Notes under the pieces: generated by a model | What the model saw: the letters and a program-made list of their open reading frames with translations, nothing else | The model's database searches: none | What the model was told of the DNA's origin: nothing | Source of the DNA: Petrocella atlantisensis | GTDB taxonomy: Bacteria; Bacillota; Clostridia; Lachnospirales; Vallitaleaceae | Length of the DNA: 64,000 nucleotides | Direction: 5' to 3' | Assembly (NCBI RefSeq): GCF_900538275.1 | Contig: NZ_LR130778.1 | Coordinates: 1,271,001 to 1,335,000, forward strand | Program-made: the position numbers and the translations under genes | Part shown: positions 1-7,441 of the stretch, piece after piece | Layout: every line of letters starts with the position of its first letter | How positions within the stretch are numbered: the first letter of the stretch is position 1

Positions 1-318
1 ATCCATTCCATCCTCTGTTTCTATCCTTTTTGCTGCATAACCTATGCCTGCATTTATAAAAATCCCGTCCAGATAATGATGTTTACTTTGAATCTCAGTA
101 ATTACTTTTTTAACATCCCTAAATTTTGTTAAGTCACATATTAAAAAGGAAGTCTTCATATTCTTAGTGTCAGCTTCAAATTCTCTTATTGTTGCTTCAC
201 CAAGTTCATGAGATCTACATAGTATAATCACCTCATGTTCTTGATTATCAAGTGACGCCAGTACTTTAGCGACGCCTTTTCCCATGCCATTCGTGCCACC
301 AGTTACTAATATTTTCAT
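1..318 (-). CDS. Short-chain dehydrogenase/reductase, partial at window edge
   Basis: The 106 visible codons form the N-terminal half of a Rossmann-fold SDR. The cofactor glycine motif reads VTGGTNGMGKG at residues 5-15, an acidic/CDLT segment lies near residue 65 and the structural motif NAG (INAGIGY) near residue 92. The catalytic Tyr-x-x-x-Lys lies beyond position 1. The ATG at 316-318 overlaps the TGA stop of the upstream XRE gene (ATGA), so the two are translationally coupled. Substrate cannot be told from this part; the family oxidises or reduces alcohols/ketones with NAD(P). Confidence 0.85.
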   Translation of the reverse strand, partial: MKILVTGGTNGMGKGVAKVLASLDNQEHEVIILCRSHELGEATIREFEADTKNMKTSFLICDLTKFRDVKKVITEIQSKHHYLDGIFINAGIGYAAKRIETEDGMD

Positions 319-548
319 TGCTCTACCTTATCTTTCTCATGTGTGAAAACCTCTTCAATATTAGAGCCAAGTGCCTCAGCAATCAAAAATGCTAACTCCA
401 ATGAAGGATAATATTTACCACTTTCAACATTGTTAATTGTCTGTCTTGAAGCGCCTACCTTTTTGGCCAATGCCTGTTGAGTCATCTCGTTATGATCAAA
501 ACGTAGTCGCCTAATATTATTATCAATCTTAATTTTCATCTTAGCCAT
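315..548 (-). CDS. Small XRE-family HTH regulator
   Basis: This 77-residue protein is little more than one Cro/C1-type helix-turn-helix: the segment MTQQALAKKVGASRQTINNV contains the helices, followed by the conserved PSLELAFLIAEALG stretch. The chosen ATG (546-548) starts inside the end of the membrane-protein gene (8-nt overlap); a second ATG three codons on is also possible. The regulator-plus-membrane-protein arrangement recurs at 10896-11451. Likely a DNA-binding repressor, perhaps autoregulating the operon; targets unknown. Confidence 0.85.
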   Translation of the reverse strand: MAKMKIKIDNNIRRLRFDHNEMTQQALAKKVGASRQTINNVESGKYYPSLELAFLIAEALGSNIEEVFTHEKDKVEQ

Positions 549-1053
549 GAGACACACCCTTCTTATAGTAGTTGAGCTTAATAATACCTTCAATACTAGC
601 TCCTAACATAAAACTTAAGTAAACAATATTTAGCATAATGACAAAAGGCAAGTCAAAGGTTAAAGTAATAAGTCCTGCTACAAAGCCAATACTTACAACA
701 ACGTAACTAATCTGACCTGCTTTTAGATTGATTAGTCTGTCCATCTCATCTTCTACATTATCAAAAACATCATCAATATCTTCTTCTTCTAAACCACTTA
801 TATCAGCATCAATTTTATTCTTTACCTTTGCTCCAATTGCAAAAAATACATTAAATAGTATCATCACAAGAATCGTCAAACCAATTCCTATACCAATGTA
901 AACCAGCATAGTCTTAGCCCAAAAGTTAGTATCGTTAAAGGTTGAGATACCATCAATAGCATAGATATCAAAAACACGCTTTAGATACAGAAATAAAACA
1001 AATAAACCTGATAATAGTAATGCCCATGTTTGTTTCTCTTTATAAGTCATCAT
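541..1053 (-). CDS. Four-helix membrane protein paired with XRE regulator
   Basis: A 170-residue integral membrane protein: two hydrophobic helices (about residues 11-30 and 48-74), a strongly acidic cytoplasmic loop (DADISGLEEEDIDDVF, about 82-97), then two more helices (about 113-165). It has no recognised catalytic motif. An AAAGGAG site precedes tandem ATG codons at 1053 and 1050; the second has the better spacing. First gene of a three-gene operon with the XRE regulator and the SDR. Function not recognised; the family may sense membrane state for its partner regulator. Confidence 0.75.
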   Translation of the reverse strand: MMTYKEKQTWALLLSGLFVLFLYLKRVFDIYAIDGISTFNDTNFWAKTMLVYIGIGIGLTILVMILFNVFFAIGAKVKNKIDADISGLEEEDIDDVFDNVEDEMDRLINLKAGQISYVVVSIGFVAGLITLTFDLPFVIMLNIVYLSFMLGASIEGIIKLNYYKKGVSHG

Positions 1054-1102
1054 AATCTCCTTTAACTTAATTATTACCCCAAATTATTTTTGTAGTAACT
1101 TT

Positions 1103-1131
1103 AGTGTAAACCCATTGCGATATAGTGTCAA
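1103..1131 (-). promoter_or_regulatory. Sigma-A type promoter of the membrane/XRE/SDR operon
   Basis: On the minus strand a consensus -35 TTGACA (1126-1131), a 17-bp spacer and a -10 TACACT (1103-1108) lie about 50 bp upstream of the start at 1053. Confidence 0.7.
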
Positions 1132-1199
1132 GTATTTTTTACAATTAGTCTTATATTTTTGTCATTATGCTAAATGTATTTTACAGTCAGCTGTATGTC

Positions 1200-1234
1200 A
1201 AATAAAGAAAGAGACACCTCAAAATGAGGTGTCT
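1200..1234 (-). terminator. Rho-independent terminator of the oxidoreductase gene
   Basis: A perfect 10-bp stem (AGACACCTCA, 3-nt loop, TGAGGTGTCT; 1212-1234) is followed on the minus strand by CTTTCTTTATT. Confidence 0.8.
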
Positions 1235-1278
1235 ACATATCTTCTAAACTTACTATATATTACCTTTTACAAGATAAT

Positions 1279-2202
1279 TCACTTAACTTTAATGACCACT
1301 TTACCTTTTGCATGTCCCATTTGTAGATAATCATAAGCTTCCTGAACTTCTTCAAATGAGAAACTGCGATCAATCACTGGCTTAACTACCTCGTCTTTAA
1401 GTAGTTGTGTAAGATCTGAAAGCATTTCTCCACTAGGCCACATAAAGAATACTTCGAATTGAACATCGAACTTCTTAGCTAGTTCTTCAGTATTTTGTGC
1501 TTTAATAGATACCATTGTACCACCTTTTTTCAAGATTTTGAAAGAATTATTCATAACTTCTCCACCCATAGAGTCTAGGACTAAATCATAATCACTAAGT
1601 TCCTCTTCAAACTTTTGAGTTTTATAGTCGATGATTACATCTGCACCAAGATTTTTTACCAATTCAAAATTAGAACGACTCGTCGTAACCGCCACTTCAG
1701 CACCTAAGTGCTTTGCTAATTGAATTGCAAGTGTTCCAACACCACCAGAGCCTGCATGAATAAGCACTTTCTGACCTTTTTGAAGGTTCCCTTTTGTTGT
1801 AAGGGCTTGTAAAGCTGTTAACCCAGCCAATGGAATCGAAGCCGCTTCTTCATGGGTAATATTTGAAGGTTTAAGTGCCAATTCATCTTCCTTAACAACA
1901 TTATATTCAGCAATGCTCCCTGCATCCGTTTGATTCGGTCTAGAATAAACTTCATCACCTATTTTAAATTTGCTAACTTTTGATCCTACTTCTGTTACAA
2001 CACCAGAGACATCATATCCCATAATGTATGGAAATGAAATCGGCATCATATCTTTCATATATCCAGCTTTCACAATATTGTCAATTGGATTTATACTCGC
2101 TGCATGAACTTCTATCATAACGCTATCATCTGAAATCTTCGGTACTTCCACCTCTAAGACTTCAACTTGTTTTCCATAATCTTTAATACTTACTGCTTTC
2201 AT
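1279..2202 (-). CDS. NAD(P)-dependent quinone-type oxidoreductase (MDR family)
   Basis: A 307-residue zinc-independent medium-chain dehydrogenase of the quinone oxidoreductase group. It has the GroES-like N-terminal half (SINPIDNIVKAGYM, MGYDVSGVV) and a nucleotide-binding half with HAGSGGVGTLAIQLAKH (about residues 141-157) as the glycine-rich cofactor loop. No structural-zinc cysteines are present. The start was placed at ATG 2202 because AAAGGATG lies 9 nt upstream; the longer reading frame lacks a site. It is transcribed divergently from ohrR, so it is probably part of a peroxide or electrophile response under OhrR control. It has its own promoter and terminator. Confidence 0.9.
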   Translation of the reverse strand: MKAVSIKDYGKQVEVLEVEVPKISDDSVMIEVHAASINPIDNIVKAGYMKDMMPISFPYIMGYDVSGVVTEVGSKVSKFKIGDEVYSRPNQTDAGSIAEYNVVKEDELALKPSNITHEEAASIPLAGLTALQALTTKGNLQKGQKVLIHAGSGGVGTLAIQLAKHLGAEVAVTTSRSNFELVKNLGADVIIDYKTQKFEEELSDYDLVLDSMGGEVMNNSFKILKKGGTMVSIKAQNTEELAKKFDVQFEVFFMWPSGEMLSDLTQLLKDEVVKPVIDRSFSFEEVQEAYDYLQMGHAKGKVVIKVK

Positions 2203-2325
2203 ATTATTACATCCTTTCATAGCTTCATATTGGGTATACATCTGTTTAACTAACTACAATTTACTTATTTATAAATCACAAATCCTTAATAATTTATTAG
2301 GACTACGACTTTTCAATTGCGCTCA

Positions 2326-2354
2326 ATTATATTTTATTCAATTGATTGGTTCAA
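2326..2354 (-). promoter_or_regulatory. Promoter of the MDR oxidoreductase
   Basis: Minus strand: -35 TTGAAC (2349-2354), 17-bp spacer, -10 TATAAT (2326-2331). Several CAATT half-motifs surround the -10 but no second full OhrR box is visible here. Confidence 0.7.
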
Positions 2355-2427
2355 TCTTATCACACATTCTGCAAGCAGTCAAACGATCGATCACTTTAAT
2401 TGTAGGCTAACTAAAATAACCATTAAG

Positions 2428-2465
2428 TTGACAAGTCACTTTATATTTATTACAATTAAATTGTA
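2428..2465 (+). promoter_or_regulatory. ohrR promoter with overlapping OhrR box
   Basis: A near-consensus promoter (-35 TTGACA 2428-2433, 17-bp spacer, -10 TACAAT 2451-2456) has its -10 embedded in the 15-bp palindrome TACAATTAAATTGTA (2451-2465). This equals the half-operator known for the Bacillus OhrR repressor. Bound OhrR would occlude the -10, giving autorepression relieved by organic peroxides. Confidence 0.85.
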
Positions 2466-2496
2466 TTCAACTAATCTGATTCGTAAGGAGCTGTTT

Positions 2497-2961
2497 ATGA
2501 AAAATAAAGATAGTATAATGGATCATATATCTGATAACGATATCTTAAAATTAGATAACCAATTGTGCTTTGCACTTTATGTATCATCAAGAGAAATAAT
2601 AAAGAAGTATAAACCATTACTCGATCCATTGGGGTTAACATATACAGGTTATATTACAATGTTGGCTTTATGGGAAAAAGATAATGTCACAATGAAATCA
2701 CTTGGAGAAAAATTATATCTTGATTCAGGAACACTAACACCTCTATTGAAGAAATTGGAAACAAAAGGATTACTCGTCAGAGAGCGTAGAAGTGAAGATG
2801 AGAGAAATGTATACATTGCATTAACCAAACAGGGTCATGAATTAAAAAAAGATACTTCTATAGTTCCAAGACAATTAATTAGTTCTTCAAGTTTTGATGA
2901 AGAATCTACTATAGAATTAATAAATCTACTGCATAGATACATCGCATCAATCGACAAATAA
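2497..2961 (+). CDS. ohrR: OhrR-type organic peroxide-sensing MarR repressor
   Basis: A 154-residue MarR-family winged helix protein closely resembling Bacillus OhrR: the N-terminal NQLCFALYVSSREIIKKYKP segment, the LTYTGYI helix, YLDSGTLTPLLKKLE recognition helix (about residues 82-96) and the wing RRSEDERNVYIALT. The only cysteine, Cys24, is the position that is oxidised by organic hydroperoxides in OhrR. The start ATG 2497 follows TAAGGAG; an upstream in-frame reading is rejected. A perfect OhrR box lies in its promoter. No ohr peroxidase gene is adjacent; the divergent oxidoreductase is the likely target. Confidence 0.93.
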   Translation: MKNKDSIMDHISDNDILKLDNQLCFALYVSSREIIKKYKPLLDPLGLTYTGYITMLALWEKDNVTMKSLGEKLYLDSGTLTPLLKKLETKGLLVRERRSEDERNVYIALTKQGHELKKDTSIVPRQLISSSSFDEESTIELINLLHRYIASIDK

Positions 2962-2997
2962 AACTGTAACTTTTCCCTCTATCAGAAAATAAAGAAA

Positions 2998-3033
2998 CCC
3001 CTGAAAACACCCTAAATACACTATTTTCAAGGG
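2998..3033 (-). terminator. Terminator retained by rlmD-like remnant
   Basis: Minus-strand stem CCCTTGAAAA / TTTTCAGGGG with a 16-nt loop, followed by TTTCTTTATTTT. A sequence-related copy is found at 9748-9787, also just after an rlmD-like 3' remnant. Confidence 0.65.
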
Positions 3034-3042
3034 CAACTACAT

Positions 3043-3145
3043 CTATTTTCTTGTCAGCAGACAGACAGTTTCAGAATGGAAGATATAAGGCATAAGAATA
3101 TATGAGATAGATAGAGTCTGATGGCAAAAAATATGACAAGGGGGG
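3043..3145 (-). pseudogene. 3' remnant of an rlmD/rumA-like rRNA methyltransferase gene (copy a)
   Basis: The minus strand ends with codons for FHSETVCLLTRK and a TAG stop (3043-3045). This resembles the C-terminus of RlmD/RumA 23S rRNA uracil-5 methyltransferases (HVETVxLLxRK). About 60 bp upstream a stretch reading VIFFAIR may be the decayed VDMFPHT motif. About 145 bp around it is repeated at 9748-9900. It is a non-functional fragment, possibly an attachment-site scar. Confidence 0.55.
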
Positions 3146-3298
3146 CAAAAGTATTACTTTGCTATTTTGCACATTACAAAAGACAAAACAAAGCTAGCAT
3201 TATAAAGTTTTGTCTCTTTAGTCTAGCACTGTTAGTGATTTAATGTTACCATAAAAATAGCAGAAAAACAGTGTTTATTAATACATTGGTCTATAAGA

Positions 3299-3314
3299 GT
3301 GTCAAGCTTGACAC
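3299..3314 (+). promoter_or_regulatory. 16-bp perfect palindrome before the phosphatase gene
   Basis: GTGTCAAGCTTGACAC lies 22 bp before the start at 3336, just after a possible -10 TATAAG (3292-3297). A clear -35 is lacking. The position suits an operator; the binding protein is unknown. Confidence 0.5.
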
Positions 3315-3335
3315 ACCTTAAATGGAGGAAGAAAA

Positions 3336-3953
3336 ATGGAGTTAATCCTTATAAGACATGGTGAATCAGAAGGCAATGCAAAAGGACATGTATATGGGCA
3401 TACAGATTATCCTATGACGAAGAAAGGCATGAAACAAGTTCCTATAATTGTCAACATGATAAACCGCTATAGAATAAATAAAGTATACGCAAGCCCTTTA
3501 ATAAGAGCAAAAGTAGTGGCAGAAGCAATCGGTCTTGACCGCAATATTTCTATTATTTTAGACGATCGATTGAAAGAAATTAATTTTGGGAAGTATGAGG
3601 ATATGCCACGAGAAAAAGTTGTTGAATTGGTAGGAGACAAATACAATGAGATCATTGGGTTTTTTGATCACGTTGCACTCCCTGGTGGAGAACATCAAGA
3701 TGATTTTTTAACTCGAGTTAATGATTTTATTGATGAATTATTAGCTGGAGATGATGGAACCTATGTATTGGCAGGCCATTTCGGAGTGATTAAAGCTATA
3801 CTTAATCATCTCATGGGTTATGATAAAAAAGCACTTCGGCAATTTGCTATAAAACCTGGAGCGATTATTAAACTTACGATAAATAAAGATAAAGTTAGAA
3901 TGGATGAATTGATTCAGACTTTTGACTCAGTTGATAGAATCTCATTGCTTTAA
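3336..3953 (+). CDS. Histidine phosphatase family protein (phosphoglycerate mutase-like)
   Basis: A 205-residue member of histidine phosphatase branch 1. The phosphohistidine motif RHGE sits at residues 7-10 in LILIRHGESEGN, the second conserved arginine in YASPLIRA (about 53-60), the acid in LKEINFGKYE, and the second catalytic histidine in VLAGHFGVI (about 147-155). GGAGG precedes the ATG by 7 nt. Such proteins dephosphorylate small metabolites (for example alpha-ribazole phosphate or sugar phosphates); the substrate cannot be set from sequence. MoaE follows after 35 bp on the same strand. Confidence 0.88.
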   Translation: MELILIRHGESEGNAKGHVYGHTDYPMTKKGMKQVPIIVNMINRYRINKVYASPLIRAKVVAEAIGLDRNISIILDDRLKEINFGKYEDMPREKVVELVGDKYNEIIGFFDHVALPGGEHQDDFLTRVNDFIDELLAGDDGTYVLAGHFGVIKAILNHLMGYDKKALRQFAIKPGAIIKLTINKDKVRMDELIQTFDSVDRISLL

Positions 3954-3988
3954 GATAAGTCCCTCAAGAACATGAAGGAGGAACCAAT

Positions 3989-4396
3989 ATGTCACGTACC
4001 AATAAAAATAAATCACCATCCATGGATGAGTGGCTAAAAGAAGTAAAATCAGATCGTTTAGCTTTACAAGAAGGAATGTATTTGGTTCATAATGGTGTTG
4101 TGCGACAAACACCCAAAATGAAGGTTCGAAATGGTCTGGATGATGGTTCGATTGTTCTTGGGATGGATTTTTTCTTTGATAAAGATAAAGTAGATACGGC
4201 GATCGCTAAAACCTATGAAATGGATGGCGTTTTCCATGTAAAAATATGGCTAAATGAAGGATATCTTGAGGTGGGCGACGATATTATGTATATCTTAATT
4301 GGTGGAGATATTAGACCTCATGTTATTGATGCGCTACAATTTTTAGTTGAAACCATAAAAACTAAATGTGTTGTTGAAATAGAACAAAAAGGATAA
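3989..4396 (+). CDS. MoaE-like molybdopterin synthase catalytic subunit
   Basis: The 135 residues resemble the clostridial variant of MoaE: SMDEWLKEVKS at the start, GMYLVHNGVVR (about 32-42; the family FxGxVR motif), the KVRNG loop, a central YEMDGVFHVKIWLNEGYLEV strand region and the conserved C-terminal GDDIMYILIGGDIRPHVIDA. MoaE transfers sulphur from MoaD to precursor Z in molybdenum-cofactor synthesis. AAGGAGG precedes the ATG. No moaD, moaA or other cofactor gene is nearby, so the gene is an orphan or is used in another way. Confidence 0.75.
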   Translation: MSRTNKNKSPSMDEWLKEVKSDRLALQEGMYLVHNGVVRQTPKMKVRNGLDDGSIVLGMDFFFDKDKVDTAIAKTYEMDGVFHVKIWLNEGYLEVGDDIMYILIGGDIRPHVIDALQFLVETIKTKCVVEIEQKG

Positions 4397-4642
4397 TTCC
4401 TTGTCGTTCAAATATTTTTTTGTAATCGCAACATTAGTTTTAACAATTTTCTCTTCTGGTGCAGATTATACTTACAGACCATATCCTCATATACTTATAG
4501 TATCTATCACGTATTACTAGCAACACTATAGTACTTTTGATTCTTAAAACCATCATTTTTTAAAGACTCTTCATGGAATTTCTACGTGCAAAATTCCCTG
4601 TGAGGACACTGGGCTCAATCACTAAAATTAAATAAGTTTATA

Positions 4643-5638
4643 TTAAGCCCTATATATATCACTATATTTATCCCTATATTCTCTAGGTGTCGTACCCGTC
4701 CAATTTCTAAATGCTCTTCTAAAAGCATTTTCATCTGAATAACCAATTAAAAAAGCAATCTCTTCATTAGAAATATTTTTGTCTTTCAAATAGTTTCTAG
4801 CTAATAATTTCTTTGTATGATTAAGCTGCTTTATGAACGTAGTATTTTCATTAGCCAATTTACGCTGAAGACTTCTTACACTTAGTGCCATTTCTTTTGC
4901 TACAGAATTAATACCATCTTCCCCAGCAGGTATTAATTCAATTAATAAACTTCTTACTTTAGCAGAAAAAGATTCATCTAATTCTAATTCTTTTATTCTT
5001 TTGGTTAGTTCAGGTTCTAAATATCCCCACATAATATTATTACTTGTTAAAAATGGCTCTTTAGCATCTTTCAAACTAAACTCTATTAGATTACTATCAC
5101 ATTTCTCTGGTTTAATACCAAAAAATTTTTCTAGCTCATGTCCATATTCATATTTTGACGCCACTTTTGTGGGTACAATACTTAATCCTGTAGCTTTTCT
5201 TATAATATTAGTAATGAGTACCTGTTCACTAATGATTGAGAATCTAGGAATCTCCAAATTATTATTATCAAACATGAATTCCATGCTAATTTTCTCATTA
5301 TTCGTATTTACATTAAGTACAAATGGTCCAATTAATTTCTTATACTTTGAAATTGTTTTGAAACAATTAATGCCATCTTTTGCACACATAGCTGCAAATA
5401 AAGGTGGAACAAACATCATCACTCTATCTATATCGGTATACTCAATAATGATTTTGTCATCTATAACTTCATCTAATGTATTCATAAACTTAATAAATTG
5501 TTCCAACGAAATAGAAATCCCATCTTTTTTTGCAGTTTTATAGGGTATTTCTGATTTCTTAAATACCCATTCTGCATTAATTCCAATAGATTCTAACAAT
5601 AGTTTATATGAATTTTCTAGAACAAAATGTTTGCTCAC
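4643..5638 (-). CDS. AraC-family transcriptional regulator
   Basis: A 331-residue regulator with an OruR/ArgR-type N-terminal ligand-binding domain (about 20-200) and a C-terminal double HTH (about 230-325). The second HTH carries the family signature SNEEIAFLIGYSDENAFRRA followed by FRNWTGTTPREYR. It starts with GTG at 5638 (11 nt after the SDR stop) behind a GGTGAT-like site. Genes of this type often control the neighbouring oxidoreductase in response to a lipid or small hydrophobic signal; here it is cotranscribed with an SDR. Confidence 0.9.
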   Translation of the reverse strand: MSKHFVLENSYKLLLESIGINAEWVFKKSEIPYKTAKKDGISISLEQFIKFMNTLDEVIDDKIIIEYTDIDRVMMFVPPLFAAMCAKDGINCFKTISKYKKLIGPFVLNVNTNNEKISMEFMFDNNNLEIPRFSIISEQVLITNIIRKATGLSIVPTKVASKYEYGHELEKFFGIKPEKCDSNLIEFSLKDAKEPFLTSNNIMWGYLEPELTKRIKELELDESFSAKVRSLLIELIPAGEDGINSVAKEMALSVRSLQRKLANENTTFIKQLNHTKKLLARNYLKDKNISNEEIAFLIGYSDENAFRRAFRNWTGTTPREYRDKYSDIYRA

Positions 5639-5649
5639 TCAAATCACCC

Positions 5650-6465
5650 TTACACACTTTTTATTATTTTATCAAACATTCTATCCGATAATACTCTTTT
5701 TAAAATGACAATTGGTTTTGCAGCAAATCCAATTAAATATCTTGTTTTAGGTTTTTTAACTGTTGCTGCTTTTGTAATTGTATGAGCAATAACTTTTGGA
5801 TCTGTAAGTCTATTCCCACTGTATATTTGTTTTTGTGATTCAGCTACCTTTAATGCATTTTTCGCATATGCACCTTTTGAAGATGATTTTTTAAGATTCT
5901 CAGCAGCAATAATTCCCCAGTCAGTTTTAATTCCGCCTGGCTCAACTAATACAACATCAATCCCAAACTCTTCAACCTCTATTCTTAAACAATCACTAAA
6001 ACCTTCAACAGCAAATTTTGTCGCATGATACCATCCACCAAATGCGGTATGAACTTTACCACCCACTGAAGATATATTGATAATTCTTCCGAAATGCTGC
6101 TTTCTCATATATGGTAATACTAATTGTGTCATTCTCGCCAAACCAAACACATTTACTTCTACTTGTCTTCTTGCCTCTTCCATCGGAACATCTTCTATTG
6201 CCCCATATGAACCATATCCTGCGCTATTAACCAATATATCAATTCTTCCTTCATTTTTTATTATTTGGTCCACACACGTAACCATCGATTCATCATTTGT
6301 AACATCAAGTTCTAGTGTTTTAATACCCTTATTTTCAAGTTCTTTCAACTTTTCTGTTCTTCTTGCTGCACCATATACAATAAATCCATTATCTTTTAGT
6401 TCTAATGCTGTCTCAAATCCAATCCCACTACTTGCACCTGTTACTAACACTACTTTTTTACTCAT
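5650..6465 (-). CDS. Classical short-chain dehydrogenase/reductase
   Basis: A complete 271-residue classical SDR: TGASSGIGFETA at 9-20 binds the cofactor, LDVTND near 54, NSAGYGSYG near 84, the catalytic ISSVGGK serine and YHATK (Tyr-x-x-x-Lys, about 151-155), and the PG motif VEPGGIKTD. The basic residues AARRTEKL after the second strand suggest NADP. GGAGGTCATAGG precedes the ATG at 6465. It is the first gene of an operon with the AraC-type regulator. Substrate unknown; oxidised hydrophobic alcohol or ketone is likely for this group. Confidence 0.9.
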   Translation of the reverse strand: MSKKVVLVTGASSGIGFETALELKDNGFIVYGAARRTEKLKELENKGIKTLELDVTNDESMVTCVDQIIKNEGRIDILVNSAGYGSYGAIEDVPMEEARRQVEVNVFGLARMTQLVLPYMRKQHFGRIINISSVGGKVHTAFGGWYHATKFAVEGFSDCLRIEVEEFGIDVVLVEPGGIKTDWGIIAAENLKKSSSKGAYAKNALKVAESQKQIYSGNRLTDPKVIAHTITKAATVKKPKTRYLIGFAAKPIVILKRVLSDRMFDKIIKSV

Positions 6466-6697
6466 CCTATGACCTCCATTATATATGGTAATCCCTTTTC
6501 AAGTATTTTGTTTTATAAAGTCTAATAGTCATTTCATCCTTGTATCTAAATTATACGCTAAAATGACTTTATTACAAATTGAATATTTCGCTCTGAGAGA
6601 GCATAGTGTACGCAGTTGACTGAGCCAGCCTCACGCTCAGAATGAGCCAGTCTGTTAGTGGCAGAGCCACCGCTCTTTTGAGCGGCAGCTCATGTAT

Positions 6698-7441
6698 TTA
6701 TTCTTTTATTCCATATCGTTCCCTCATTGAAGTTTTACCATCAATGAATATTTTATAGGAGTCATGTACGATACGATCAAGTATTGCGTCTGCTAGGGTG
6801 CCTTCACCAATCTTCTCGTGCCATCCACCAGGTGAGAATTGTGAACAAAAGATTGTCGAATTTATTTGGTGACGTGATTCAATTAGTTCTAGCAAATCTC
6901 TTGCCTCATTACCTCTAAGAGGTACAAGTAACCATTCGTCTAGAATTAGAAGATTAACTTTTTTGTATTGATTAAGCACCTTCTGAAAGATACCTTCTCC
7001 ACGAGCAACAGTGAGTTCGTCAAGAAGTTCAGGTAACCTTACATATCTTACGGTATAGTAGTTTCGACAGGCGGCTATACCAAAGGCACAGCTCAAATAA
7101 GATTTACCGTTTCCAGAAGCACCCATGATAATAATGTTGTGGTGATCTGCTATGTAATTGCACGACCCTAATCTTATAATCTGTCCACGGTCAAGTTTTC
7201 TATCTTCATGGTACTGGACGTCCTCAATACAGGCATTGTAGAATCTAAATCCAGCCTTTTTCATAAGTCTTGCTAGTTTATTGTTCTTTCTTCTCGACCA
7301 CTCTAAATCAACAATCATACCAAATCTTTCTTCGAAGGAGAGATGATCATAAGATGTATCATGAAGTTGATTTGTATAGTTGTCCGCCATAGCATTAAGA
7401 CGCATTTCATTTAACTTATTGATGGTTGAATTATTAAGCAT
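6698..7441 (-). CDS. istB: IS21-family helper ATPase IstB
   Basis: A 247-residue AAA+ ATPase: Walker A GASGNGKSYL (about 108-117), Walker B LLILDEWLL (about 168-176), sensor segment STIFCSQFSP and the arginine-bearing ILDRIVHDSYKI. IstB binds DNA and directs the IstA transposase to target sites. Its ATG overlaps the istA stop by 1 nt (TAATG), so the two are coupled. Full length for the family and apparently intact. Confidence 0.95.
   Translation of the reverse strand: MLNNSTINKLNEMRLNAMADNYTNQLHDTSYDHLSFEERFGMIVDLEWSRRKNNKLARLMKKAGFRFYNACIEDVQYHEDRKLDRGQIIRLGSCNYIADHHNIIIMGASGNGKSYLSCAFGIAACRNYYTVRYVRLPELLDELTVARGEGIFQKVLNQYKKVNLLILDEWLLVPLRGNEARDLLELIESRHQINSTIFCSQFSPGGWHEKIGEGTLADAILDRIVHDSYKIFIDGKTSMRERYGIKE

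Noticed and set aside
1115..1330. 71-codon plus-strand frame
   Set aside because: No ribosome binding site; it covers the promoter and terminator of flanking minus-strand genes.
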